Source: Metaphire vulgaris (Eukaryota; Annelida; Clitellata; Crassiclitellata; Megascolecidae). From it: a stretch of 64,000 nucleotides of DNA. A program made the position numbers and the translations under genes. Positions 25,273 through 36,777 of the stretch are shown one piece after another. Location: positions 7,519,301-7,583,300 of the forward strand of contig CM030848.1 of NCBI GenBank assembly GCA_018105865.1, in the 5' to 3' direction. Position 1 is the stretch's first letter. Every line of letters begins with the position of its first letter. A model generated the notes under the pieces. It was not told the origin of the DNA. It worked only from the letters and a program-made list of their open reading frames with translations, and ran no database searches.

Positions 25273-25313
25273 GTCATCATCATCATCATCGTCGTCGTCG
25301 TCGTTATCATCAT
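25171..25313. repeat. (CAT)n microsatellite
   Basis: Nearly uninterrupted CAT units with a few CGT units, read as poly-His, poly-Met or poly-Asp in open frames. A smaller block lies at about 25488-25530. Between them is a CAGTTGCGTAGCC-type MITE fragment (about 25317-25487). Confidence 0.95.
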
Positions 25314-25760
25314 CACAGTTGCGTAGCCAGGGTTCTGGAATGGGAGGACACAGTATTCGCGCATTTTCTTCGATCATGCTATACCTACCCCACCCCAAAA
25401 GTCCTCAACTGTTTTCTGCAAATCCCTCGATCGCTCCCAGCCAGAATGGGTGCCCGCCGCCCCCCCGCTCCCGTGGCTACACCATTGTATCATCATCACT
25501 ATCATCGTCGTCGTCGTCATCATCATGGTCGTTTTAGTTAAACGTAGGCTCAGCACCCGTTGGCGTTTGATACTATCCATCTTTTTGCTCTCATTCTGAT
25601 CTGCTTGGCGCCGTCTTGGTTAACTGTTAATCAACTGCTTTCAAGCCATTCGCTCATAGAGTCACATCATTCTCTGCATGGTGTTCCTTTCTGGATGTCG
25701 TCATCCATTACTCCGAGCATAAGAGCCTTAATATCTGTGTCATCCTTCACTCAGTACAAA

Positions 25761-26012
25761 GGTGGTACAAAGATATGCAGAAATATCGACTCGGAGGATG
25801 ATGCTCAAATTTTAAAGGAAGATCTAAGGAAATTGTTTCAGTGGTCTGTGGACTGGAAGATGCTTTTCAATATTGATAAAGGTTCTGTAATGCATGTTGG
25901 CAAATCTAATAATGGTAATGAATATTCTTTAGGGGGGGGGAAGGTTCTAACCACAAAAAGAAAGAGACTAGGAGTAATCGTCCATAGAAGTATGAATCCA
26001 TCTCACCATTAA
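25761..26012 (+). pseudogene. LINE reverse transcriptase fragment
   Basis: The frame reads DSEDDAQILKEDLRKLFQWS, then a WKMLFNIDKGSVMHVGK block and KRLGVIVH. This is the region after the YADD box in CR1/jockey-type non-LTR retrotransposons, where a DL..L..W...W.M.FN..K..VMH.G pattern is typical. The YADD box itself and all other domains are absent, so it is a short dead fragment. Confidence 0.75.
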
Positions 26013-26359
26013 AAACTTTAAGGTAGCCTGATTTTGGGGGTGCATATATACCGATATACCCCCGTCGCTACGCCCCTGAAGCGAATGTCGTCTTTTCTTT
26101 ATTTTCAATGATTTAGCGGCAGTCCATATGAAGAGGGTGGGAAAGGCAGGATTGGGGATTGAACGCGAAGTACGCCCACCACCCCATTGGATTCCTGGAT
26201 CAGCCCCTCTGAATGGAACGGGACCTTTTACAGTTTTCGCATTTGTTTTCACAGTTTATTCGACCGCAATCGCCTCCCAGCGTACCCTTGCGCCACCTAT
26301 GAACGGACGCGGACACTAGAGACGGCGGTTTACTTTCTGCATGCGGCGTTGAGCACAGC

Positions 26360-26566
26360 ATGTACGTCGGTTTCATAATCCTGATCGTTCTGATGGTTCT
26401 CTGCGCTCTGCTCGGAGCCGTCTACGCCTACATCTACTACAAGTGGATCAATCCGAGGCGACACCGGATACGGAAGTACGTGCCTCCGCAGACGCCGCCG
26501 AACGTGGAAACGCCGAGCACCGCTCCGGCGAAGGGCGTTCACATCTTCCTCTTTCGAAAGTCCTAA
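26360..26566 (+). CDS. Putative small single-pass membrane protein, 68 residues
   Basis: A short open frame with coding-like, GC-rich third positions in AT-rich surroundings. Residues 2-27 form one hydrophobic helix (MYVGFIILIVLMVLCALLGA onward), followed by KWINPRRHRIRK, a basic stretch that would face the cytosol, and a Pro/Thr-rich tail ending HIFLFRKS. A good acceptor with a pyrimidine run (TTTTCACAG) lies at 26253, so the ATG may sit in a second exon. I do not recognise the family. It could also be chance, since it rests on codon bias and the membrane helix alone. Confidence 0.45.
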   Translation: MYVGFIILIVLMVLCALLGAVYAYIYYKWINPRRHRIRKYVPPQTPPNVETPSTAPAKGVHIFLFRKS

Positions 26567-26713
26567 CAGACGATCGACCGACATCAAAGTCGAAGACGAT
26601 TATCTAGCAAACAGCTTCACAGGCGTTGACTGTTGCCGCCACCGGTTGTAGGATTGCGCGGATTAGAATAACTGAATAACTTCGGTTAGATAAACAGTTC
26701 ACTGTAGACTTTT

Positions 26714-26955
26714 CAGTGGCGTAGCCAGGTTTCCCGAATAAGGGAGGCACGTCTACATTTCCGTGTGAAAAAGTATTGACGAGCAAAAAACGTCGTCGTA
26801 TCAAGCACTTTGAACGTTCACACAGCGCAATCTCTTCGACCATACGACCTACCCCCCCACCCTGAAAAATTCCCAACGGATTTTAACAAATTCCATGACC
26901 CGTCCCAGTCTGAATAAGGGACCCTGACCCCATGCACCCCGTGGCTACGCCAATA
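26714..26955 (+). mobile_element. hAT-type MITE, CAGTGGCGTAGCC family
   Basis: Left end CAGTGGCGTAGCCAGG, right end GTGGCTACGCCAATA. 8-bp flanks AGACTTTT / CGACTTTT differ at one base. The interior contains GACGAGCAAAAAACGTCGTC. Confidence 0.75.
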
Positions 26956-27781
26956 CGACTTTTCCTATCCGGGTATTTAAGCACATCGATAGACGTTTGT
27001 CACATATTCTTGAAGATATTCTACGACGAGAATTTTAATGGCGTTGCAATGGCTGAATTTTTCGATCACAACCTGAGAATCACACATTTCGAACTGTTCT
27101 GTCCAGACTGCATGAGCAAAGACCGACAACATAAAGATGAGCCGTTACTTACAGTAGGCCTACATTCAATGTGCATGGATAGAAGGATTTCTATTCCTCC
27201 GCGATGAAGTGTTTTGTGTCAAATTTGCTGTATTTGTAAGCAGCGCTTTATACAGAACCGATAGGAGGAAAATTTACCCCTCGAACCCACAAAATTCCAG
27301 CACTCACACAAATATTTTTACATTGAACTGTGTCTTTTCCCCTCCAGCCAAGCCAATCCATCTCAAGCCCTGCCTGGAGTCTGGATAAAGCACTGTCATA
27401 CTCAGTCACCCTCAACTACCTTTTGATGTTCTAATTTAAACATCAGATTCTATAGCGCCGTTTTATTTGATATTTTAGACATCAGTCGATGGTCGATCCT
27501 TGATTTGAATCGTAAACCCCGTTGTCAAATCAAATAAATCACTGAAATCTGTAAGATAGGTGTAGATCTTTAACCTCTTAACTGGCCATTTATTTGTAAT
27601 TCAATGTAAAATTGGCAAGTATACTCGTCACGGCCGGTTAAGGGGTTAAATAAGCCAGAACAAATATCCATAGCCCCAAACCCCAATTAAATAATTAGTT
27701 AGAAGTTCAGAAAAACACATTGACAGCTTTACTAAATGGGGAATCGAAGCACGGCACTCTATGATATGGACTTGACGCTGC
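26956..27781. other. Intergenic DNA, nothing firm
   Basis: An open frame over 26932-27207 shows no recognisable domain and begins inside a MITE. I do not call it. Confidence 0.4.
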
Positions 27782-27958
27782 ACAAGGGGGGGGTTCGGGG
27801 TCCGTGCCCCTATTGGATGTCTGGCAACAGTGGTCCTCCATACTTTAGTGCACTCATTCTAAACAATTGGACTAGTCCTACCAGTTGACCCTTCGTGGTT
27901 AGAAGTTGTTACCCTAACGGCGGTCCCCATTTGCCAAATTCTAGAGTCGTCACAGGGC
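27782..27958 (-). repeat. Old, degenerate CAGTGGCGGCTCC-family copy
   Basis: The internal blocks ('gtgcccctattgg', 'ttagaagttgttaccc', 'tttgccaaattctagag') match the family in order, but both ends are eroded. It is far more diverged than the other copies, so it marks an older round of activity. Confidence 0.75.
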
Positions 27959-28010
27959 GCATTCCCAAAATAATTGGGACAACTTTTTATAATACAATTC
28001 AGTACATATA

Positions 28011-28090
28011 ATACAATTCAATTCAATACATACCTTCAATGCATTGGGTAATACAATTCAATTCAATACATACCTTCAATGCATTGGGTA
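28011..28090. repeat. Perfect 40-bp tandem duplication
   Basis: Two identical 40-bp units, 28011-28050 and 28051-28090, each starting ATACAATTCAATTCAATACA and ending GCATTGGGTA. Confidence 0.95.
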
Positions 28091-28321
28091 TCTAATGGCG
28101 GGAACTCTTCCCTTCTGATATCCTTTTGTTTCCCATTTTTTGTATTTTTCTATGTACCTATTAATCTGTAAAATATAAATTTGGTCAATTATGTCATTAC
28201 TTTCATGTATTCTCTTTAATTTTTCCCAAGCATACTGCTCAGTTCTAGTTAAGCAATTTATCTGTAATCTTCCTATGGTACTGGAATTATAGCATACTTG
28301 TTTATGAGTTGGAAACAATAA

Positions 28322-28379
<58 letters not shown>

Positions 28380-28512
28380 AACCTGGAGATTTATTTTGAT
28401 AGGCATAAAAACAGATTAGCGCGGCAAAACAAATTTGGGGTCTTCACCCTTCCTGAATGAGGGCTCGAGGCATCAATTTGCACATTAATATATGTTAGGA
28501 GCTTGACTTATC

Positions 28513-28580
<68 letters not shown>

Positions 28581-28620
28581 TAATAATAACAATAACAATA
28601 ACAATAGCAATATAAATAAT
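28322..28620. repeat. (TTGA)n and (AAT)n microsatellites
   Basis: (TTGA)n runs to about 28379. An AAT tract occupies about 28513-28577 and decays into AAC variants to 28620. Confidence 0.95.
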
Positions 28621-28894
28621 AATATTAAGGCGTGGCGTTGTCGCTCAATAATTTAGGAAATCTGTCGACTGATCTAGAAGATATCAAAAACAGGGCAGCT
28701 CGGCAAAATAAACGGATGGGCCTTTTCCCGTGCCAAACGGGAAAAGGTCCCCCTCAGTGTTAAAACGTGCAAAACATTGATTCTTAGGACGATCAAAACT
28801 AAGAAATCTTGCCTGAAATCAGTGGAATTTGCAGTAAAACGAATCGAAAGTTCGACCCTCGAATAATAAATAATAATAATTTAATAATCATGCA

Positions 28895-29105
28895 CTTTTA
28901 ATCTTTTATAGCACTATTTCTAATAGGCCTACTCTAAAGGTATCAATCGATAGTACTTCAAATTCGACAGCCGAGAGAAGTGAGTTCCATGTTTTTGTTT
29001 TTGGGCCAGAAATACTGTACAGTAAAGAAAGCTCTCTGATGCCGCAACGATGTGTGAATCTGGCTTCAGTCTACAGACGCAATTATCAAAACCGTAAAAT
29101 CGGGA
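28895..29105. repeat. Dispersed repeat with 'ttatagcrctwtttc' start
   Basis: It shares ordered blocks ('tatagc...', 'gagttccatg/ac', 'ctctgatgcc', 'tgtgaat') with about 31820-32240. Pieces beginning 'tctatagcgc' or 'tctatggcgc' also occur near 14178, 27450 and 52490. Probably a SINE-like family. Ends are not defined. Confidence 0.45.
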
Positions 29106-29109
29106 TCGT

Positions 29110-30190
29110 TTACCAGGGTTTAAAATGGCCAACGGCGGAGGAGGAGGTAAAAAGTACAGATGCTACAAGATCCAATCTTCTTTAATATCATATAAATTTG
29201 AAATGACAATTCACTTTAATGGCTAGCTTAGAATAGCCTGTAACAGTATTGCTGTATTGGGTAATCTCTGTTGCACATCAGCTGACAGCAAAAACGTACT
29301 GGATCTTCAAAAGTACGTTCCGAATCTGATGCCAGACGTTCCGGATCTCTTGCCAGACGTCCCGGATCGGAGATCCGGCAAGATCCGACTCATTTTAACC
29401 TCTGAGTTCACCTACCCGGCTGCTCCTGTCTGTTGTTTATCAGTCTATTACTCTATTTTATCTCATTAATTCGTTTCAGCAGGGTAGGTAGCCTGGGGTT
29501 GCAATGTTAGGAGGCGCTAAAATTAGTCTGGACACCGACATTCTGTTATGTGGATAGTGATTGTTTTCGCAGATGTTATTCAATGGTTGGATAGCCGAAA
29601 GATGACATAAAAAGAATTGGTCTTGCTTGCGATACTGCAGCGTTGCAGCGTGCTAGATAAAACCTTCTGAAATTATATGAATACTGTTGCAACATCAGCG
29701 TCAAATATACCGTTTGAAACAATATTTATACTCGTACGTAGACTGATTTTACAAATTTATGTGTCAAGAACCTGAAAAGGGTCTCTTAGGCAGAACGTAG
29801 CGTTTTTGGGGGCCCATTGACAAATTGTTTGCCATGGGGGCTGAGTTTGGGGTTGACGAGCAAAAAAACGTTATCACCGGCCGCCTTTTTCATCCTGACG
29901 AGCAAAAAGTCAAAAAAACACAAAAAGGTCGTCAGATATCATTTCTAGGGTTAGGGTTATTCAAGGGTTTAACCCTAGCCGAAAGGCTCCTAAAGACCCC
30001 TCTTCGTTGCAGCGTCCTAGATAAAACCTTCTGAAATTATAAGGACCCTGTCAACAAAGTGCCGTCGCCCCCGTTTGAAACAATCACTGCTCTTAGGGCC
30101 TGATTTTAAATTTATGCTTGTCAAGGGCCCCAAAGAGGGTTAAAGCGCCCTAAATTAGGCTTGTCCTGGGTTTTTCTATAAATAGAAATC
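29110..30190. other. Intergenic DNA with short repeated phrases
   Basis: No gene recognised. 'gcgtcctagataaaaccttctgaaatta' near 30010 repeats a phrase near 29650, indicating an old local duplication of roughly 100 bp. GACGAGCAAAAAAACG occurs at about 29857. Confidence 0.45.
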
Positions 30191-30195
30191 CGTGA

Positions 30196-30310
30196 AGACA
30201 GCATCAAAGAATGGAGAGGACTCCATAAAGAGCAGGCAACAAGAGCAGAAGACCGTATCACATGGAAGAAGACAGTCTGCAATGCAGCCAATCTGGAGAG
30301 CAAAGACGGT
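30196..30310 (+). pseudogene. Possible LINE ORF2 C-terminal fragment
   Basis: The frame reads EDSIKEWRGLHKEQATRAED then RITWKKTVCNAANLESKDGH, an arrangement like the extreme C-terminus of many non-LTR retrotransposon ORF2 proteins (W.G....A...A.DR..W). Short and isolated. Confidence 0.45.
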
Positions 30311-30503
30311 CATAAACAAGACAAGAGATATATTTTTTAATATCTAGTGAAAGTAGTGAAGTTATAATTATTGAGAAATATTATACTTTATATTGTTTTT
30401 CGTTCTCTCTTGTAGATCGGACAGAATGTGCGTTACTTAATCTAAGGTTGAATATGATGAGCCTTGTTTCTTTTTCTCAATTATTATCTTTTGCATTCAA
30501 AAA

Positions 30504-30620
30504 CAATTCAGGTTACTTGAAATATCAAATAACTAAAACGAACAATTCAGTTTACTTGAACAATCGAATAACTAATACGGGCAATTCAGTTTACTTGAAA
30601 TATCAAATAACTAAAACGAA
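30504..30620 (+). repeat. Three 39-bp minisatellite units
   Basis: Three tandem units of 39 bp starting CAATTCAGTTTACTTGAA. Units 1 and 3 differ at one base and unit 2 is more diverged. Because 39 is a multiple of three they stay open in one frame as 13-residue repeats, but nothing else suggests coding. They lie 43 bp beyond the stop codon of the minus-strand FkbM gene, so probably in its 3' untranslated region. Confidence 0.9.
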
Positions 30621-30663
30621 CAACGAGAGAAAGAAATTTCAATAACTCTCAACAAATTTAGTC

Positions 30664-31650
30664 TCAGAGAGAAAATAGTTTGTCAGATTGCAGTTCTTTT
30701 TTTTTGAGTAGTATATCGAATGACCACGTCATCCAATCAGTGGATAACTTCTTCTCAGTTCTTGGATCGTAAATTTCATAACCTCGTTTATAGAAAAACT
30801 CTATAAATCTGTCGACCATTCTTCTCTTCTCTTCAGTGTTTCCATAGCGTTCTGGATAATGCACCCATTCCATCATGATGATCGGGACATCGCTGGTTTC
30901 GAAGAACCTTGCAGCCGCTTTCTTTGTAAATGCTTTAATTTCGCTCACTTCAATGTCCACTTTCATGATGACTTTCTTGTTTCGCATTAAAGGCAAAAGG
31001 CTGTTGAGGGTAGTTGTAGTTGTAGTTGTAGTTGTACAGTTTTTTCACATTCATTTTGAAACAATTCCAGCCATGAACGTATATGCACGATTTATCGGAT
31101 CAATCTTAAGAACAGAAGTGAACGTGTCATCTGCAATGGCGCAGTTCAGAGCGTCTATTGTCTTGGCTAATCCTCCAAGATGAATCGACTTTGCCAGACG
31201 TCGGTATGTGTCTGGGTTCGGTTCGACGGAGACAACATGTCGACCCAAGTGAGCAATCGGCAGCGAATAGGTTCCGAGGTTTGCCCCAAGATCTAGAAAT
31301 GTTACATCTTTGTGCTTGCTAAATAGTTCGATGAATTTAACCACCAGTTCCTTTTCAAAGTATCCACCTGCCAGAACCGTTCCAGATAAATAACTGTCAT
31401 TCTCTTTATTATATAAACACATTGGAAAACTCAAATTGTTGAGCTTCACTGATACGCATTCAAAATCGGTACCCTTAGCGAAGAGCGATGGATCAAATAT
31501 GTTAAGCTCTTTAGCCAATTTCTGCGTCATTGCTAGTTTTGTTCTAGGTAAATGTGTCACGGTCATGAAAGCAATGCATACGATTATGCAGAATGACAGC
31601 AAGAGGACGCCTTTTCTAAATGATCTGCAGCCCATAGTTAGACGACTCAT
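30664..31650 (-). pseudogene. FkbM-family methyltransferase, type II membrane protein, with two in-frame TGA codons
   Basis: Members of the FkbM (Methyltransf_21) family transfer a methyl group from S-adenosylmethionine. The animal versions are often Golgi-type membrane proteins of unknown substrate. Start ATG is 31650-31648, with an acceptor-like TTTTTAG just upstream. Residues 14-31 are a signal anchor. The SAM-binding motif LDLGANLGTYS is at 119-129, followed by VVSVEPNPDTYRRL. The second half (30996-30664) continues in the same frame with NKKVIMKVDIEVSE and IIMMEWVHYPERYG, as in the family. Codons 200 and 202 are TGA (31051-31053 and 31045-31047) with ATG between them, just before an (ACTACA)n tract coding for threonines. 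No intron with correct phase removes them: the only nearby AG (CAACAG) would shift the frame. A recent pseudogene or null allele, stop readthrough, or assembly error are the options. Confidence 0.85.
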
Positions 31651-31819
31651 GATATCTAAAAATATAATAACAAGTTATACAACTATTTCAACAAAGTATA
31701 CACAGACCTATCGTTCGGAAGCCCATGCTTCAAACATTGGGATTGAGCGCGTTTTAATATAATTGATCCTAATTGTTTGCTAGTTGAAATTTATTTTAAG
31801 TAAGTAAGTAAAATCTCGC

Positions 31820-32440
31820 GATTTCTATAGCGCTTTCGAAAAGTAGCACAGCAGTAGCTCCTTATTGCTAGGCGCTTAATCTTAATATGAAATAGCTATA
31901 GCCAATAGGTTGAGGTCAGTAGGTAGGGCGATTTAGGCCTAATCCAAAGGTTCATTATGGTTGAGTAAATGTTTTTTGAAAAGAAATGCGTTGAGTTTCG
32001 ATAAAAAAACTCGATGAGATGTTGCAAGAAATGAAAGAAATTGTGGCTCAGAATTTCTTGTTTGACCATGATGTAGACAGTCAGCGGATGGATGCTAGAA
32101 TTGAGTTCCACAATTCTGATGCAGCACATGAAAAAGCACTGCGGCAAATTTGAGAGATGATTGTTTCAGAGGACGAAGAAGGAGTGACATGAGAGGAAGA
32201 TCGAGTAGACTGAGGGTGTGGTGGAATCATCAAATTTCGTAGGTAGACTGGTTTTGGTGTATGAAGTGAGATATAATTCAGGTGAAAATGGGCGATGTTG
32301 GGAGATAGTTTAACTGGTCATGGTATATTTCAGGTTGGTGCGGATCTTAGAAATTTTTCGGGAGAAAAATTAGCGAATGATTCGGCAATTAGTGAGATGG
32401 ATTGAGGAAGAGGTTTTACACTATTGCGGTTGATTGGACC
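31820..32440. repeat. Dispersed repeat related to 28895-29105
   Basis: Begins 'atttctatagcgctttc' after a (TAAG)n stretch and shares 'gagttccacaattctgatgcagcac' with the other copy. Function unknown. Confidence 0.45.
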
Positions 32441-34735
32441 ATTCACAGTGTTCCGGATTTACGGGGATTAGAGCTATTGGTTGCAATTAATTCAGAATAA
32501 TAGTTTTTCTTGGCGGATATGAGAAGGCTGTAGTAGCGATTTGCTGCAGAACGGAGATTTTTAAGGTCAATAGTGGAATGTGTTCGGATGTACACAGGGA
32601 CGCAGCTAGGCATTGGCTCAGGGGCTTGAGCCCCCAAACTTGAAGCTAGTCCCCCAAATGAATTCAAGCCCATATGGCGCTGCGGGCTCAAAATTTTTGT
32701 TGGTGCAGTCAGAGCAGTATTGAGTGATCAGCACCCATAACACCAATAATCTTACGACTTAATATTAAAGATTTCGTGGTGTCATTGACTTAGTTCGCTA
32801 TGGTCCTATAGTTATTTGTCAGGTCTTTCATTTAGTTGATGTCCCTCGTTCCCGTACAATAAATGGCGTTAGTGTGTAGTATGGAATGGCTGGGTGCGCT
32901 CTACTTCGAACCCTGTAGATCGAAATTGATAATGATATTATTGATTATTCTTGCAAAGGTTAAAGCAATGAAGAAGGAACAAGAGGAAAATGTGGATTTT
33001 GTTGAAGAATTTCTTCAAATCGATTAGATTTTTACATATCTAGGGCCTAGCCTATATACCTTCTATTCAACAGGCCTTCAATAGGCTTCTCTCACAGAGC
33101 GAATTAATTATAAAATTTGTTTTTGATGTCTATAAAACTTGTTTCAGGCCTATAATGAACCAGAAATCTTAACCCAATCGCCCCGAAAATCGGCGAAAAG
33201 CGGCTTTTGCTACCGATACCAGTCCCCGTAATTCCGCTTTTGGGGTTTCTGCGTCTTTTCACGGTCGTCCATTGTCTATGTCTAGAGTGCAGGCATTCGG
33301 AGCAGGTGACCACCCATTTAATTGCTTTCGTGACCCGCCCAACCAAGTGGAAGCCGCGGTCTGTGTCAAACGAGGTGTGCTAGTGGACACTATGAGCCAA
33401 TTATTGACATTTCAGTTTCCAATGATTGCCAATGCCCTTCGGCTAAAGCCACGAACAATTGTTCGCTGCTGAATGGTCTGACAGGTGGGTAGGTCCTTCA
33501 GAAAACATGTAAGAAATGCACATACTTTTCCCCAGGTGCCTAGGGGACAGGGAACGGACGCCCAGAAGCCTTAGAGGCGACAGAGTTAAAACATGCCTGC
33601 GTAACAAAACTGGCGACGATCGCCTGAGTGACTTGGTAATTTTGTTTGTTCACAAAATCGTACGTCGGATATTGCAGGGGTCTTCAGAATTTTTCAGCCG
33701 CGGGTCACATTGCCGACCTTTGACGGCTCCGCGAACCACATACACAAGAAATTATATTTAGCAGAATACGCTATATACAGCGAATAATTATCTGATAATA
33801 ACAGACTACTTATCGTTGAATTATGATGCAGTGCGCAATGCAGACTGCTGAATATCAGTTGCAATTGAAATGGTTTTTAACTACTGTAAGATAATTTCAG
33901 ATAAACGAACCTGATGCATTTCTTACAAAATTACGTTAAACTGAGGTTCAAAGTGTGCAGGCCTAGTACTAAAATAAGAAATTACAGACATAGAACCTAT
34001 TGATACCAGACCTGTGATTTTGTTTCCAAAATGCTCTAAAACACACGTACGAGCATCTACGATTTCAAAAATTTTTCCGAGGAGAAATCCCCGAATCCCC
34101 ATCTTAAGGGGGCCGCGTCTAACGCGGCCGAGGAGCGCCTAACGCGGGGGAATGGGTGTAGAAGAAAAGGGAGTGAATCTTGGGCTTCAGCCCCACTAAA
34201 CCTAAAATCCTGGCTACGTCACTGGGTGTACATTGTACAAGTGCACATGTAAGATAGAGTTATGACGGCAATGAAGTGAGTGATAATGTGTCGAGTTGAC
34301 TTAGCGAAGTTTTAGGTCAAGGTAACCAGCTTAGTTAAACGAAATAATAGCAAAAAATTCTACGGAAATAAACCTCGAATAAACGATTTAAACATTTACA
34401 ACTAATGAATAGAAGTTCGCAAGCACAATGACTAAAATTCGCAAAATAGAAACAAATTAAACAATTTTAAATTCGAAAACTACTAGTCTGTGTCACTGCC
34501 ACAAGCCCACAACCCAACAAGTAGGCACTATATATTCAGTGACAGCGTTGCCAGCTGGTCGTATTAAAAATCACAAGATTTGTCATCAAACACGATGAAA
34601 ATTGACTTGGCTGCTTAAAAGTGATTACTTCAAAATTTCATAGCTTGAAGATGGATTACAGCTGTGCTATTCACTTGAAAAAGGCCGCGGCGATTTATTA
34701 TAACAGACTAGAGATTGCAATCTCGGGCTAATTTT
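32441..34735. other. Intergenic DNA with unclear transposon ends
   Basis: No gene seen. 'gcaggggtcttcagaatttttcagccgcggg' at about 33675 has the look of the left end of a Charlie-like hAT element (CAGGGGTC...GCGGG), but I could not place a right end. 34115-34150 contains a small GC-rich palindromic patch 'gccgcgtctaacgcggc'. Confidence 0.35.
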
Positions 34736-35151
34736 TAGAGCTGTTGCGATTTCACCTCGTGCAATTTCGGTCAGTTTCGGTTCGGTTTTAACCGAAAACC
34801 GCGGTTTCGGTTCGGTTCGGTTTATTGAACATCACTAGAATGCACAGGTTTTATGCGTTAAAATAGAGAAAGCATCATTTTTGTGTCATGTCTATGATGA
34901 GTCAGCAGCACTGCCTATGAGACAGTGATGTAAACTTTATGTAGATTTACTTTTATGTAGCAATTATTGGCAATTGCATTAACTGAGAAGAGAAGGTGAC
35001 TTAATGTCGCGCATAATCATGCATTGTATTTGCTATTCTCTACGAAAAATAACCGTCCAAATTTGCATGGTCAAACCGCGGTTTCTGTTCGGTTCGGTTT
35101 TAACCGAAAAACCGCGGTTTAGGTTCGGTTCGGTTAACCGTAACAGCACTA
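34736..35151 (+). mobile_element. hAT-type MITE, TAGAGCTGTTRCGGTT ends
   Basis: A 416-bp element with ends TAGAGCTGTTGCGATTTC and AACCGTAACAGCACTA and a perfect 8-bp duplication CTAATTTT. Subterminal regions on both sides carry 'ttcggttcggttttaaccgaaa' runs, likely repeated transposase-binding steps. Confidence 0.94.
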
Positions 35152-35272
35152 CTAATTTTTAAATCCCGGGATTCGGGATTGAATGGCCTGGGATCCCCAG
35201 ATCCCGGGATCCCGACCCCATTCTTTATTTCAAATTAGACCGAGTTTTACGGATTGTTTGACTGCTTACTGC

Positions 35273-35525
35273 CAGAGACGTCATTTCACTGTTTTTTCAG
35301 GGGAGCAAGCCACTTTCGACCTGACAAGTTACAAGTTTGCGAAAAAGTTGACGACCTTTTTTTGCTTGTCAGTCATTTTTTCATTTTTTACGGTTAGTTA
35401 CTTCAGATTACTCGACATCAAGCTCTCCTTTAGGGCATGTAAAAACCAACTAACACAAACACTGCCGAAAAAATTCCCCCCTCAAAATCAGGGGGCAAAT
35501 GCCCCTGCCCCCAATGACGTCCCTG
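35273..35525 (-). mobile_element. hAT-type MITE, CAGAGACGTCATTT family
   Basis: A 253-bp element with ends CAGAGACGTCATTTC and AATGACGTCCCTG and a perfect 8-bp duplication CTTACTGC. The interior carries CCTTTTTTTGCTTGTCAG. Confidence 0.95.
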
Positions 35526-35603
35526 CTTACTGCTTATGCAAATTTTGTACTTGCGTTGCGTAATTGCGTTGATCGAAGTATGGATACTGATTTTACTAGT
35601 TTA

Positions 35604-36046
35604 GGGGCTGTCCATTAATTACGTCAACAACTTTTGGGCAATTTTTGACCCATTTCTCTTGTCAACAACTGTCAACTGTCAGTGACCCTCTATAATTATG
35701 TCAAAAACTTTTGACCCCCTCCCCTACTAAGATCAGTGACGGGTCTCCTTAAAAAGTTTAGAAGGTTACTATTTTTGATGTGATGACTTTTTCGTTTCTT
35801 TTGTTCATTAAGTGTAATAATGTGGTGGTGGTGGTGGTGGTGGTGGTGGTGATGAGCTTTTTTGCTTGTCAGGCCTTTTTTCATTGTAATAAATAGTATT
35901 CCATGAAATTTGCTATGTTTTTATCATTTGTAAAAAAATAAATTGTTGACGTCAACTTCTCTTAACCCTCCATCTTCCTGTCAAAAACTGTCAAACTCTT
36001 TCAAACCGCCTCCCCCTATTTTGTTGACGTTATTTATGGACAGCCC
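35604..36046 (+). mobile_element. MITE, GGGGCTGTCCATTAATTACG family, copy 1
   Basis: About 440 bp with inverted ends GGGGCTGTCCATTAATTACG and TTATTTATGGACAGCCC. The interior contains 'gtcaacaactgtcaa' phrases on both sides and a (GGT)n stretch at about 35822-35850. Target duplication not resolved. Confidence 0.85.
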
Positions 36047-36291
36047 TTATATGAATGATATATCTGTATTAGTACAGCAAAACATTTTTATGTTAACTAA
36101 AAAACCAAAACGACAATCCAGTTGAGCTACTGTAGTAGCTACTATTGTAGTGTAGTAGCTACTATACTAGTCAGCTACTATTATTTTTTGATTATTTGTA
36201 GTGTCTCTAGTCTACTCTTAAATCTACTATAAAGCTTTAACAATTTTTGAGCATCAGCTCAAACTTTAGTTAACAGGCATTCAGGCTCTAA

Positions 36292-36684
36292 GGGGCTGTC
36301 CATTAATTATGTCAGCAATTTTGACCCCCTCCCTTGTCAACAACTGTCAACTTTCAGTTACCCGCTATAATTACGTCAGAAACTTTTGTCTCCCCCTCAG
36401 ATCAATGACAGGTCGCAATAACAAGGTTATTATTTTTTGCAGTGATGACCATTTTTCACTGTTTTGCTCATCGAGTGTCAAAATGTGGCGGTGATTACCT
36501 TTTTTGTCATGCTTTTTTTCCATTGTATTAAGTAGTATTACATGAAATTTCCTATTTTTTTATTATTTGTAAAAAGTGAAATTGTTGACGTCAACTTCTC
36601 TTGACCCCCCTCCCCTTGTCAACAACTGTCAAACGTTTTCAAACCCCACCCCCTAAATTGTTGACGTAATTAATGGACAGCCCC
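36292..36684 (+). mobile_element. MITE, GGGGCTGTCCATTAATTATG family, copy 2
   Basis: About 393 bp, ends GGGGCTGTCCATTAATTATG and GTAATTAATGGACAGCCCC, same interior as 35604-36046. A third copy is at 61859-62275 and a split one begins at 41591. Confidence 0.88.
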
Positions 36685-36777
36685 TAAACGCCTCTAATAG
36701 TTCCAACTCCAAGTGCAGGCCTTGTTGCGATTTTGACAATAGAAACTTAGAAAGCACGCAGAAAGCATAGCATATTG

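Noticed and set aside
25053..25541. 162-residue His-rich open frame
   Set aside because: The histidines come from a (CAT)n microsatellite, and the frame then crosses a MITE fragment.
28011..28090. CRISPR-like direct repeats
   Set aside because: Two abutting identical 40-bp units without spacers, in a eukaryotic genome. Tandem duplication is the simple explanation.
30997..31053. A mini-intron removing the two TGA codons of the FkbM gene
   Set aside because: The only AG nearby (CAACAG) leaves one extra base and shifts the frame with the available GT. The polypyrimidine tract is missing and the intron would be only about 60 nt.
31045..31053. Selenocysteine recoding of the two TGA codons
   Set aside because: FkbM methyltransferases are not known selenoproteins, the residues before the tract are not conserved Cys positions, and I see no obvious SECIS-like hairpin downstream.
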